Positions 10,896 to 22,770 are shown, numbered from the stretch's first letter. The stretch: DNA of 64,000 nucleotides from Medicago truncatula (GCF_003473485.1 NC_053042.1:44541762-44605761), one strand, 5' to 3'. The notes: a model not told the origin generated them from the letters alone. A program made the numbers and translations.

Positions 10896-12136
10896 GTTAA
10901 CTAGTTTTCTTTATCAACAACTTACAAAAACCAATCCTAATGAATCATTTGGCCATGATCATAACGTTACACAAAAAAAGGTGAGTGAATGAAGAAAGAA
11001 AGCAAAGTAAGAAGGTTTTGACAAGAAAATGAGACAAAGAAGGTAAGGTTGTCCGTCCAAGCGGTTGAGAGTTTGGTTGGTCCAAGGAAATCAGCTTGGT
11101 TTGGTTAGGACATATGTCCTCTTTCCTTAATATATAGGATTTTCTTTGAGTTCACGCGCCGTTTCTTGTTGTGTTATGCTCACAACATTAGTAGGGAGGA
11201 CTATGTCATGCAATCTTTTTTTTCTTTTGAATAATGTTATATTCTACATTCCTTCTAGTGATTAATCTCTTGAGAATGATAACTGCCTCAAAATAATCTC
11301 TTGAGATAATTGGATTTTAATTAAATTGAAATCTCTGGTTAGACTATGATCGGAGAAAGTTGTTAATAGGTGATAAGTTAACAGATAGTGAATATTATAA
11401 CTTAGCGAATTGAATTTGTATGATTGATGATAAAATTAGTTATTGAACTTACCGATAAAATATGAAATAGCAGACAAAAAACAATAATTAAGAATAAAAT
11501 TGACAAAAAAGAAATTAATTATAAGTTCAAACACTATCACTTATGTTATGTCTTACTATATTTGTGTGATATGATATCTTTGTCTTTCAATTTCAATGAT
11601 GCCGGCACTCTCAAATATTTTGTGTCTCCATATCAATCAATTCAGTTGTGAAGCAAAATCACTCATCACTACTCCCATTAACTAAATAACCACGGAATCA
11701 TGTATTAAATTAACTCATATGTAATAAATTACTGGCTAAACTTATTTTCCTCAGTCAGACGTAACTCTGCTTCAACCATTATAAATTTATTTTCTTTACA
11801 AGTAAGTTTTGATGGAAGACGTGTGGCAATGCCGTTTTCTACAGAAGTTTCCTTCCTAAAAGAAAACTACAAATAATACAAAAAAAGACAGATGCAATGC
11901 AAAACGTATTTTAATAGCAATATCAAATTCCGTGTTAAAGGAGGTTTCCATCCTTGTCATTTTCATCGTAAACAACTCAATATTAGTGCTAAAAAAAAAA
12001 CTTAATATTGGTGACTTATTGATGAACAAAAATAAATAATATTTCTTCATTTCTTCAAAAAAAATTAATATCTCTTCATCTTGTTCTTAGTGCTATAGAT
12101 TATTGATTTTATCTAACATATTAATAAAATCAAATA
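10896..12136. other. RAB promoter side and intergenic sequence
   Basis: The first few hundred bases carry the 5' flank of the minus-strand RAB gene, with a TATATA-like motif near 11132-11137 about 240 bases upstream of its start codon. The rest is AT-rich with no recognised gene; the open frame at 11856-12050 (minus) is homopolymer-rich and looks fortuitous. Confidence 0.45.
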
Positions 12137-12358
12137 CTTCATCCATTTTAAAATAAGTGTCGTTTTAATCAATTGCACACATATTACGGAATGGAATAAA
12201 GTAGTCAAATATCATAGCAATTTTACCAAAATAGTATTAATTGAAGGGTACAGTTGAAAAGAAAAAATTATTATTGCATTGAAAACTGAAAGTGACATTC
12301 ATTTTGAAGAAATTTTTTTTTAGCTAAAACAACACTCATTTTAAAACGGAAAGAGAAA
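12137..12358. mobile_element. Degenerate Stowaway-type MITE
   Basis: The left end CTTCATCCATTTTAAAATAA and right end ACTCATTTTAAAACGG are inverse copies, with a shared internal arm (GTGTCGTTTT versus AAAACAACAC). Similar to the copy at about 13836-14115. Boundaries are approximate. Confidence 0.5.
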
Positions 12359-12971
12359 CAGTTAACTCTAAATAATGAATACTAGCTAAGGATGTTCTCT
12401 CTTAACAAAATTTAACCCGTAGAGTTAAGACGGGTTAAATTTTAGTGACTTATGAATTTGATGATTTTGTTTATATTTCTCTTAACAAATAATTTTTTTC
12501 ATCAAAATAATTTATTTTAATTATTTATCTAAAATTCACTAAAGTCTCAAAGTCACCCAACCACAAAGTCATATAAGTATTTTTATTTTATTTTTTCCTT
12601 TTAAGACATGCACTTTTCTTTTTACAAAACTACATACACTTTTTGTTTATTTATTCGGAATAAACATTTGAGGAAAGATAATTGCAGCAAAGAAGCACAA
12701 CCTTTTCACAAAATTTGTTCTGAATCTTGGTCATTCCTTTTTTTTTTTTTTGACGGAAAAAAAAAAAAAAAACACGTAAGCTTTCTGTTGATTTGATAAA
12801 TTCTTTGTTGTTTTCTGTTGTTGCTAAAACGAGAAGCAGGCATATCTGTGGTAGATCACCCGAATCCAACACGTAAGCTTCCTGGGACCCACCTAGGTTC
12901 CTCGTCATTATCACGTAACCAAACTTTTAATCTAAAATATTCACAACAAAACCTTTAACATAAAATTTTGT

Positions 12972-13338
12972 TGGCTAAAATATGGTTTTGGTCCCTGCAA
13001 ATATGTCTCGTTTTGGTTTTAGTCCCTGCAAATTTTTTTTGTTGTTTTTGGTCCCTGCAAAATATTTTGTTTTTGGAAATAGTCCCTGCAGGGACTATTT
13101 CCAAAAACAAAATATTTTGCAGGGACCTTTTTCAAAATCAAAAGATTTTGCGGGGACTATTTCTCTAATAAATGGTTAAGTCATCATGTGACACGTGTGC
13201 AAATTATCACAAAAGTGGAGCCAGGGACCAAAACCAAAATGAGACATATTTGCAGGGACCAAAAACAACAAATTTTTTTTGCAGGGACTAAAACCAAAAC
13301 GAGGCATATTTGCAGGGACCAAAACCATATTTTAGCCA
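12972..13338. mobile_element. Mutator-like fold-back element with central palindrome
   Basis: The left end TGGCTAAAATATGGTTTTGG is mirrored at the right end by CCAAAACCATATTTTAGCCA. A direct repeat ATTTTGT flanks it (12965-12971 and 13339-13345). The interior repeats 'GTCCCTGCAAA' modules in both orientations, and 13050-13127 is a perfect palindrome. 367 bp, non-coding. This is a common legume repeat type; assignment to Mutator-like elements is inferred from the long terminal arms. Confidence 0.8.
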
Positions 13339-13490
13339 ATTTTGTTTTACATTAAAAAAAATCTAAAATATACGACTACTCATATTTTATAAAAGAAAAT
13401 GTGCAAAGTTAAATTATTATTTTTTTATGAAAAAGGGCAATGTTAATGTATACTTAATTACTTGTATATTATATTAACCCAAAAAAATTA

Positions 13491-13742
13491 CTCCCTCTGT
13501 CCCATAATATAAGCAAAAAATATATATTTTCTTTGTTTATTCTCATAAAATTAAATGCAAATTACATTCAATTTTCTCTTTCTTTCATTTTTTCTATTAC
13601 CAATAGCCAATGAAAATTGTTTCTACAACTTCATATAAAACTTTTTTCAAAGAAAACACAAAAAACTATACTCCAAATTTTTATATTTTAGTTTTCGTAA
13701 TAAGTGTGATTTTTTTTTCCTTATAATTTAGGATGGAGGGAA
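13491..13742. mobile_element. Stowaway-type MITE
   Basis: Left terminus CTCCCTCTGTCCCATAAT and right terminus ending GGATGGAGGGAA, with TA duplicated at 13489-13490 and 13743-13744. Typical size and TA duplication for Stowaway. Confidence 0.75.
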
Positions 13743-13835
13743 TACTTTATACCATGACACATTGACTCGGATAATTACATTGGTTAAAAAATTAATAAAA
13801 TAGTTTTATCACAAGTTTGTTTTTCTCAATAAAAT

Positions 13836-14115
13836 AGTCTCTCCGTTTCAAAATGAATGTTTTAGCCAAAAAAAAAAATTTAAAAATGAATGTCAATTTA
13901 CATTTTTAATACAACTTTAATTTTTTTCTTCCAACTTTACCTTCAATAAATACTCCAACTTTTTTCTTACACAATTCTCAATACAACTTTAAATTTATCT
14001 TTTTCATATAAAACAATGGCAGTTTAGTAAAAATGTGATGTCTAATGATTATTTCATTTCATTCCTTAACTTGTGTGCAATTGGCTAAAACGACACTCAT
14101 TTCAAAACGGATGAA
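13836..14115. mobile_element. Stowaway-type MITE
   Basis: The left arm CTCCGTTTCAAAATGAATGT followed by TTTTAGCC is matched in inverse by GGCTAAAACGACACTCATTT then CAAAACGGATGA at the right. The TA duplication is not exact and the ends are approximate. Confidence 0.6.
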
Positions 14116-14403
14116 ATAACTGATTAAATCTGCAAACAAACAGGATAGAGACATGTGGTAGATACATGCAATACGTAGTGTACACGTGCAAGACATGCTA
14201 CTCATACTGGCCTGAAATCATGAGAGCAACAACCCACGCGCATCACATTTCAAATTTCACTTCTTTCTAGTAGTCATGATTCATGAAGATACAATAGAAT
14301 ACCATACGTGTATATGGAAAAAATTTAAAATTTATATTAAATTAAAACTCAAAAAAGAGCTTTTAGCTTTGAGTTTATAGTTTATAAGCTCGTTTGACAA
14401 AAC

Positions 14404-14756
14404 AAACTCTGTTTGGTAGCTTATTTCACGAGCTTATAAACTATTTTTCAGAAGTTATTTCAAGTAGCGTTTGAGTTTATAGCTTCTCACTTTTAATTTC
14501 AGTTTTACCCTTATTATTCTAACTAAATTCCATTTTTTAGCCTTAATCATTTATTATATATAAATTAAAATACATATGTTTTAAATATGAATGCTAATTT
14601 TTTTTATGAATGAAAAATCTTTTTTTTTCTCAATAGAAAAAGATATTTTTTTTTGTTGGAGAAAATTATTGTCCTTGTTCTTATTCTCTACAATTCTGAT
14701 ATATCACACAAAAATAACGTGTCATTTCGCAAAAAAAAAACAAGAAGACATTAAAT

Positions 14757-14805
<49 letters not shown>

Positions 14806-15160
14806 GTACAAACTATATTTTATTTATTGTTACGTTTAAATTACACTTTATATCTAATTTTTTAGGCAAATGAAAATATATATAAATTAATATTTAGGAA
14901 TTAAAAATTAATTTAATAATAATATTAAATTAACAATTTTTAATTTTTAAATACTTTAAACATTAATTGATATAAACTTTATTATGAATAAAAATGTCCT
15001 CTTATGTAATTTTACATCTATCAGTTAATTGAACCGCTAATTTTACCAAACACTTCAAGTAGCTTATCAGCTACTAGTCATCAGCTATAAGCTATCAACC
15101 ATCAGCTATAAGCTATCAGCTAGCTTATCAGTCATCCGTTATTTCTACCAAACAGAGCCT
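14404..15160. mobile_element. Non-autonomous DNA transposon (CTCTGTTTGGTAG termini)
   Basis: The 13-bp terminus CTCTGTTTGGTAG at the left is inverted at the right as CTACCAAACAGAG. Sub-terminal 'AGCTTAT...' motifs recur many times, especially as a cluster of CATCAGCTATAAGCTATCA-like units at 15060-15130. It contains a (TA)n tract at about 14764-14802. No target duplication is visible and there is no coding capacity, so the superfamily is open. Confidence 0.6.
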
Positions 15161-15964
15161 ATATAGTATGAATTAAAACTCTATCAAAAACTGATGCAAA
15201 ACCTAGACCCACATGGTGACCAAAGAGACATAAAACAACAATAAGACACAACAAAGAATTTGTCTTCACAAGACAATTAACATCAACAACGTTCTCAAAA
15301 CAACAAAAATAAACAAAACATATGGTGGATAATAACAAAATATAAATACAAGTAATATTGATAATAAAAAAAGTAACAATTAATCAATTATATGTATAAT
15401 ATATCTCATCCTTCAAAAAAATTTATAAGTATATCTCAAAAAACAGAACATCATTGTTTAGTCAATTACATATATCTATAAAATAGAACATTTTTACTCT
15501 TATATCCTAAAAAAAAACATCCTTAATGCTATACATCTATATCCGAAAAAGAACATCCTTACCTAGTATTCGAACATCCTTACCTAGTACTCATTACTTA
15601 TAAGAATTAAGTGTTACTTGAGTTAACACTGATTTTTATTTCTTTCCTCTTTTCCTTTGCTCGCAATCACAACACATTCGATCTCACTTAACTCAATGAA
15701 CCTTTAATGACTCCCCGTTCTTCCTCCATAAAAAACAGTAATTCGAAAACGGGTTTGAGTTTAGAAGTGATGTTTGAAGGATCCTCCAATAAGAGAGTAA
15801 AATAAATCAAAACTTTAGTTCCAATATTCATGTATATAACCACGTTCTAGTAGGTTATAAAAAAATGGCCCATGTTCGTTTGATAACTAACTTATGATTC
15901 TTGGCATGCTCAATGAAGGACAAACATCATCACAAGTTTATCTCTCTTCTCTATTACATTCCTA
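15161..15964. other. Intergenic, no gene recognised
   Basis: AT-rich, with a few local direct repeats such as CATCCTTACCTAGTA (15554-15590). No coding sequence or transposon ends were recognised. Confidence 0.4.
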
Positions 15965-16056
15965 GTGCAAGTCCACCCGCGAAGCTAGCAAATTTTTTTT
16001 GAGGTGGCCACATATACAGCAAGATAAAATATTTTTTAAAATTAATAGTAAATTTT

Positions 16057-16435
16057 AGGTCAAATGCATCTAAAAGGCCTTTTAAGTTTTTTGTTTTTCC
16101 CAAAGTGGTCCTTTAAGTTTCAAAAGTCTCAAACAAGTCCTTTTAGTTTCTGAATCGTTTCAAACAAGTCCTTTTAGAGGATGATTCAGATGATAGCAAC
16201 AAAGAGCATTATCCACCATTTGTCATGCCTAAAAAGATAATTAATTTTAGGTTGGGTATTAGGAGCCAGATTTGGTATCAAAGATGAGTTCAAGAAAGCA
16301 ATTATCAACTATGCTATCTACAATAGGACTTGTTGGAAACGATTCAAAAACTAAAAGGACTTGTTTGAGACTTTTGAAACTTAAAGGATCACTTTGGGAA
16401 AAACGAAAAACTTAAAGGACCTTTGCATTTGACCT
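16057..16435. mobile_element. Deletion derivative of a MuDR-type Mutator element
   Basis: Terminal repeats of about 115 bp begin AGGTCAAATGCATCTAAAAG and end in the inverse ...TGCATTTGACCT, flanked by AAATTTT (16050-16056, 16436-16442). The ~150-bp core (16176-16325) still translates, across one frame change, into pieces such as EDDSDDSNKEHYPPF and LGARFGIKDEFKKAIINYAI. The second piece resembles the N-terminal DBD of MuDR-type transposases (F..G..F....EFK.A...YA). It is therefore a miniature left by internal deletion of an autonomous element (inference). Confidence 0.8.
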
Positions 16436-16447
16436 AAATTTTATTAA

Positions 16448-18678
16448 GTGTTAATTAAGTTTTTGGTCCCTATAAATATCTGCAGTTTTGTTTTTAGTCC
16501 TTATAAAAATAAATCACACTTTTTAGTCCCTACAAAATTTTCCGTTAGTGTTTTTAGTCCCTATTAAATTAAAATTTGTTTAATTATGCTTCTTCTAAAT
16601 TTTTGAAAGATTTTTTTACTGACATGTTCATAAAATCCTGGCTTAATTAAACTCTCGGTCCTTTAATTTAATTCTTTTTTTCAAATTGGTCATATTACTT
16701 TTAAAAGTTTCAATTTGGTCCTTTATATGTGTTTAAGTCGGTCAATTTGGTCCTATTTCGTTAATTTTAACTTCCTAAAAAGGAGATCGTTGGATAAAGG
16801 AGGTCCATTAGATTTAACGGTGTATCATCAACACCTAATTTATTCTACTTTTCTTCATCTTCTTCCCACATCTTCATCTTCATATAACATTCGTCAATCT
16901 TCATCATCTTCATACAACATTCATCAATCTTCGTCATCTTCATAAAAAAAACCTAATTTTTTCTTTCAAAAGTTATCATTTTTGAAATCACATAATAAAC
17001 TCTTAAATCTAGAATTAACACCACCATCTTCATCTAACTCACAATCAAAATTAACACTCATTTATCAAATCCATCGCCTTCAACCGTAAATCCAATTTAT
17101 CTTCAACCTAATGACATATACTCACCTAATGAAATAGAACTCCATGAAACTAAGAAATAATCACCCAATAAATCATAAGCATGCAAAATAAATTTTTTAG
17201 ACCCAAATAGGATAAGGGGATAAAAATCAAATTTTGATGATGTTGAAAATAAAAAGAAAATTGAAGTGATGGGCACCTTGATAATCCCTTTTAAGTGCTT
17301 GATTAGTTCAGAATCGAAAGTGGGTTGGTGAGAATGTTCTGCCAAAAGGAATACAAATGAGAGATTAAAGAAGAAAAGAAATGGAGAATGATGAGGGTAG
17401 TGTTACGGTAATACTGTTACCATTACCAGGTGGGTTGCAAAGGGAAGAGCGATCGATGTAGATTGTAGAAGAATACGAATGGCACTGTGCGACTGTGATC
17501 TATTTGTTATTTGTTTTCTTTGTTGATAAAAGAATTGACGCCATTGAAGGTGAAAAAAAAGGGTGTTAGTTTTGAATTGAGTTTCTGGTTGAAGATGATG
17601 GATTTGATAAATGGGTGTTAATTTTGATTGTGAGTTGGTTGACGGTGTTTGTGTTAATTTTATATTTAACTGTTTAATTACGTCAGTTTTTTTTTTTTTT
17701 AAAGTTTTAATGATAATTTTTTAAAGAAAAAAATTGGGTTTTTTATGAGATGAAAGATTGATTAATGTTGTATGAAGATGAAGATGAGGGAAGAAAATGA
17801 AGAAAAGTAGAATAAATTAGGTGTTGATGATACACCGTTAAATCTGATGGACCTCCTTTATCTAACAGTCTCTTTTTTTAGGGAGTTAAAATTAATGAAA
17901 TAGGACCAAATTGACTGATTGCACATATATAAAGGACCAAATTGAAACTTTTAAAAGTTATAGGATCAATTTGAAAAAAAGAATTAAGTTAAAGGACCGG
18001 GAGTTCAATTAAGCCTAAAATCTTGTAGTTTTTTAACATGTAATGAATTAAATATGAATTTTTCTAAAAGCCAAATTTTCAAGATTATATTAATGAAAAT
18101 GTGGACCTAATAATAAAATTTTGAGCTACTTTTTTGCGGTGGAACTTTGTATAATGTTCTAAATAAATATGTAAAAAATATGTTGAAAATTTAAAAGTGT
18201 AAGCACAATTAAGCAAATTTTAATTTTACAAGGATTAAAAGTATGTGTTTGTTCCTCTTAAATTAAAATTTGTTTAATTGTACTTAAACTTTTATATTTT
18301 TAAATGATTTTTAACAAACATGTTAAGAACATTATAATAATCTCTTTCATAAAAAATTAGAATTTTTTAACATGCAATGAATTAAATATAACTTTTTTTA
18401 AACATAAAAAATTCAAAATAAACCTAATGAAAATTTGGACTTAAAAATAAAATTTTGAGCTAACTTATTGCGGAGGAACGTTTTATAATGTTTTAAACAA
18501 GTATGTAAAAAATCATTAAAAAATTTAAAATTTTAAGCATAATTAAACAACATTTAATTTAACAGGGACTAAAAACACCAACGGAAAATTTTGTAAGGAA
18601 GAAAATGTGTGATTTGTTTTTATAAGAACTAAAAACAAAACTGCAGATATTTATAGGGACTAAAAACTTAATTAACCC
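16448..18678. mobile_element. Mutator-like non-autonomous element, itself interrupted
   Basis: Termini are GTGTTAATTAAGTTTTTGG on the left and the inverse CTTAATTAACCC on the right. A perfect 9-bp duplication TTTTATTAA flanks it (16439-16447 and 18679-18687), the classic Mutator size. Sub-terminal arms carry inverted 'TTTTTAGTCCCTA' modules. The element is split by a second Mutator-like insertion at 16640-18015; without that it is only about 850 bp. Non-coding. Confidence 0.85.
16640..18015. mobile_element. Mutator-like element with ~300-bp terminal repeats, innermost of the nest
   Basis: It begins GGCTTAATTAAACTCTCGG and ends in the inverse CCGGGAGTTCAATTAAGCC. The flanking 9-bp duplication has one mismatch: TAAAATCCT (16631-16639) and TAAAATCTT (18016-18024). 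The arms match for roughly 300 bp, including a GTGTATCATCAACACC segment. The core of about 700 bp has an 80-codon minus-strand open frame at 17103-17345 with no domain I recognise. It could be captured host sequence, but that is unproven. Confidence 0.85.
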
Positions 18679-19299
18679 TTTTATTAATAAGCAAAAAATT
18701 AAATCACAACAACTATTACTTATATAAAATACACTTAAACAACAAGAATGAAATATAAAGGGTTATAATTTACTAATGGGTCATTTCTTCTTTTCTTCAA
18801 AATTTTTTTTTTTTACTAATGGATCATGTTAACCAGGACACTAATAAAGGAAACCAAAAGAAAAAATTGTAAGTTAAAAAAGATACCTTTTAAACTTTTA
18901 ATGTTAGCCAGAGCCATCGGTTAACATTTAACTTTATTAATTAGTTACTTTTTAGCTATAATAAAACTTGGAGTAACCAACTATGTATTATTAGGAATAG
19001 ATAAGTATACAAATATACCTACTTATTCAATGAACTTTTTTCTCTTTGGGGGTAGCCATAGCCACCCCTTGAGTATGAAAGCATCCGCCCCTGTGCAAGT
19101 CCACAATTTACCAGCACCATGTATTTCGAAAATAATTGAAAAGAATCTGGAAAATTATTTCATAGAAGAGTCAAGAGTTACTAGATTATGATTATGATAC
19201 GAAAAATAACTCTACCACATGAAAATCTTACATGGGTAATTATCAGATGTTGATAGACGTACGTAAGTCTCTTTAGACATGGAAACTCTTGTGAAAACA

Positions 19300-19395
19300 A
19301 GGAGGATAAGCTAATAAGGTAAGTTTCAAATATGATAGATTGAATAAGTTTTGTTATGATTGTGGTATGCTAAGCCATATTGAAGAATGAAAACC
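19300..19395 (+). pseudogene. Retroelement gag/ORF1 relic with CCHC knuckle
   Basis: A short stretch translates to a segment containing YDRLNKFCYDCGMLSHIEE and then a stop. The CX2CX4H spacing after 'F.YDRL..FCY.CG..SH' matches the zinc-knuckle that follows DUF4283 in plant LINE ORF1/gag-like proteins. The final cysteine is lost to the stop. The flanking sequence is degenerate, so only a fragment can be supported. Confidence 0.5.
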
Positions 19396-19404
19396 ATTGT
19401 TATA

Positions 19405-20104
19405 TCATTTTGTTGATGCTACATGTGGCCAGGGAGCCTATTTAACGACAAAACCAGGACCATCTACCAGCATAGGAGGAGCTCGCTAGTTGAGGGAAGA
19501 CATTCATATATCATGCCATGGATCACGCCATTTGCGACCCAAATTCGTAACTCCGCAATGTGACATTCCCTCCCTAATGTTACTAAAATGGAGTCCCAAA
19601 TTAGTTGCAAAATAAATCATTCAATGCATTCGAGGCGATAATGGGAGATGCTCAACGGTTCAACACGGGACAAGTCGTAATAAATGTCAATAACTACACT
19701 ACTCTCTTTCAAAATCAATATGTATTGTTTCGACATAATGATCATGGAGGCGATAATTAATCGGGGATTCATTGTTTCAAAATCCGAACAATAATAGTAT
19801 TATCTCTCTATTTTTGTTTCCTTTTCTAAGAATTGATGAAAGGTGGTATCGTCGAGTCTATGTGAATACGATAAAGCCAAAATACTTAATTTTGATACTG
19901 CAAAAAGCATTTATCAAGGCGCCACATACATCCAACAATTAGAAGAAAACACACATTATCCATGAAAATAGTCAATTGAGCCGAAATTTATTAGGCCATT
20001 GAGACTAGCCTTGTCTATAAATAAGGATTGTCTCAGATACATTGGAGGCCCTATTCTAAACTTAAAAATTGGTATATGCAAAAATTTGGACTCTTAGATA
20101 CGTT
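19405..20104. other. Intergenic, no gene recognised
   Basis: No open frame of note. The sequence is less AT-rich than its surroundings and may be further remnants of the retroelement whose zinc-knuckle lies just upstream; I see no ends. Confidence 0.35.
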
Positions 20105-20368
20105 GGTCATTGCACGTGTAACACTTGGCTTGCTGCATATGTATTCCTCTTGTTATTTGGCTTGTTCCATGTATTTATCATGACTCACAACATTTGGTTT
20201 ATTGCATGAGTAACACTTAGTTTGTTGCATGCATTACACTTGACACCTAATTTATTGTATGTGTAACACTTGTATTGTTGCTTGCATTCCTCTTGATGGT
20301 TGATTTGTTGCATGAATAACACTTGGTAATAACATTTGACTTGCTGCATGTATTGTTCTTAACAGGTG
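20105..20368. repeat. Degenerate tandem repeat, GTAACACTTG/TTGTTGCATG units
   Basis: Seven or so imperfect units built from 'gtAACACTTgg.TTGTTGCATG' recur with spacing of about 35-45 bases, for example near 20119, 20208, 20252 and 20310. Spacing and sequence vary, so it is an old minisatellite-like array. No coding sense in any frame is apparent. Confidence 0.65.
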
Positions 20369-22695
20369 TCTGAAATTGTACTTTGAGGTTACAAACCCAA
20401 AGCCACTTATTTGGAAATCTAGTAGAAAGATTTTCATCAAATTTAAAGATGAAATCTCATGTAAGAATAGTCTAAGCAAATTTTAAAACTCAATATAACC
20501 GATCTTTTATCCACATCCACATCTAATTTTAGGAGAAAATCTTTCATGGACACAAATATAAATTAATATTACTTACGCATTCATACATGAAATAAAAAAA
20601 AATAAAAAAAATTATTTAATCACATCAATTGATATTATTCAATTGTATTTTCTTTTGGTTTTGCATGTATGCCCAAATAATATATTTTGGGTTTGAGACC
20701 AAGCAAGTATATATGTTGCTCTTTGTAGTAAAATAAAATGGAGTATTAGACTAGGAAAAAAGAAAGTACACAAATCTACGAAGTAGGTGTAGAAGGAAGG
20801 ATGCACATTAGCAGAGGCAAAATTGGCGGGAGAAAAAGTTGAAACCTAGATAGAGTGCGCACGGCACTATAAGTGCTTGTAGGTGAATGGAACCACGTGT
20901 AAGGTTAGATAATAATAACAAATAACAATGAATGGATTGGTCATAGATCCTCGAACAACTCAAATCATCAATTACTGAACGGTAAATTCGAACTGAAAAG
21001 AAACTCAAAAAGCCTGCTGCAGTAGCAGTACGAACAAGTTGTGTGTGACTGTAACTCTAACTGAGCCAACCAACCACTAATTTAGCAATTTGTTTATCTT
21101 TTCTATTTTTATCAATCAATTCTTTCTCATAAAGGAGGATTCCAATTCCATATAGCGTTTGTCATAGGTTAACTTTTATTAACTTAATACTTGTATTTAA
21201 TTTATCTATTTGATATAAGGTTTAATTTAATATAAAAAACTACTATACTCATTCTGGTTTTGAATATAAATAAATAATAAATGAGGAGTGGTCAAATTAT
21301 ACTATTTTGTTGTGAAAGTAAAGAGCCAAGGTGCATTGACTTGAGGAAAAAGAAATGAATAGTCTCTTTTATTTTATGCTTTAGTTGCAATATGAAGGAG
21401 ATCAATTGAGTTTGAAGTTGTGCGTGACCAAGACAACATTTTAGTGCATAGCCAAGAAGATGATTTGTGTAGAGTAGCTAGCTTATTCACCATGAGACAA
21501 AGGGCTTGTAGACACACTTCTTAAATGAATCAATTTCTTACTGCACTATTCACATGAGTTGGATTCAAAGACACACTTTTTACCAAATTCACCCAAACAA
21601 ACTTCAATCATTCACTAGGTAGACTCGCTGCCCCTCATTGTTGATGATTCCAACATTGTTATGGTCAACAACTTGTCCTTTTATGGGTAACTTGCACCCC
21701 ATATCTCTTTGGAATGTCATCTGCATGATTTTTTCCAAGGTGTTGAACATTCTCCAAATAGTTATTTTTTGGGCATAGTAGAATTTTAATCCACTTTTTT
21801 TTTTTTGTGTGAAACACGACACTTTCATAGTTTGGAACCCTAACAAACAAGGCACATAAAGAAAGTGTTCAACTTGGATATGAAACATATATGTGTGAAG
21901 GTGTTGGTTGTCTTGAATAAATTTAATTTTAATTGTTGAAAAAATTATATTTTAAATCAAAGGTTAAAATTAATCTCTCAGAATACTGAGAAGAGGTAAC
22001 ATCTCTTAACATGTACTTTTTTTCTTATATACATGGTGAGATCAAACTAACACGAGTAGAAAAAAATTCAGATAGTGAGAATCGTTGCTTTCATAACATT
22101 TTCATATTCTTGGTATTTAAAATTTTAGATACGGGGAGGCAAACCTATACGCAAAATGAAGAAAAGTCATCAACCACATTAATGATTTACAAAGGAAACC
22201 AAATTATATATGATTTGAAATAAATGTGTATTAGTTCTTATTTATAAGCAAAAATGAGTTAAAGAAAATTGATGTATTTTTTTCAAAATTTGGACTAAAT
22301 ACATTGAATTTTCATAACCTATGTTTACTTGTAAATATAATTGAGGTAACTAAAAAGAGAATTGCTAAATACTACGAAGGATCAACCCACGAATTCTAAG
22401 AATGCTTACTTGTCGTGTTTTTAATTAAAGAAAAAAAAAATCATTTCCGCATTTGGCGGAATTCATGGGATGGGTGGCATACAAAATAAATCTTCGTTTT
22501 TTGTCGTTTGTTTGACTCTTTCGTGAGTTTTATCATTTTTCAAACAAAAATTTCTGAATTTAAATCAAAATCACAACGGCTATGAATGTAAAATCTAACT
22601 ATTTACATCAATCATAATTGGTTACATTTAAAAAAAAAATTGACCAAAACCTTTTTTAATTTCTAATTCTTTTTTATAATATTCAACCATCAACC
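20369..22695. other. Intergenic, no gene recognised
   Basis: Contains scattered open frames of 60-95 codons on both strands without recognisable domains and with no matching splice structure. I see no transposon termini or RNA gene that I could defend. Confidence 0.4.
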
Positions 22696-22698
22696 ATG

Positions 22699-22769
<71 letters not shown>
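22699..22769. repeat. (AT)n microsatellite, about 35 units
   Basis: An uninterrupted run of roughly 35 AT dinucleotides, about 640 bases upstream of the first NAC start codon. Expected to be highly length-variable. Confidence 0.9.

Positions 22770-22770
<1 letters not shown>

Larger units (their letters stand above)
15965..19104. mobile_element. Outer element of a transposon nest, bounded by a 12-bp direct repeat
   Basis: The 12-mer GTGCAAGTCCAC occurs at 15965-15976 and again at 19093-19104, bounding a 3.1-kb block. After subtracting two insertions within it (16057-16435 and 16448-18678), only about 500 bp of the host element remain. Its right end reads ...GCATCCGCCCCT and the left end CCGCGAAGCTAGC; both carry a weakly inverted GGTGGCCA/TAGCCACC motif. 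The repeat is longer than normal for a DNA transposon, so the class is unclear. No coding capacity. Confidence 0.6.

Noticed and set aside
20105-20368. CRISPR-like repeat array
   Set aside because: Units are imperfect, spacing is irregular and the genome is plant nuclear; not a CRISPR.
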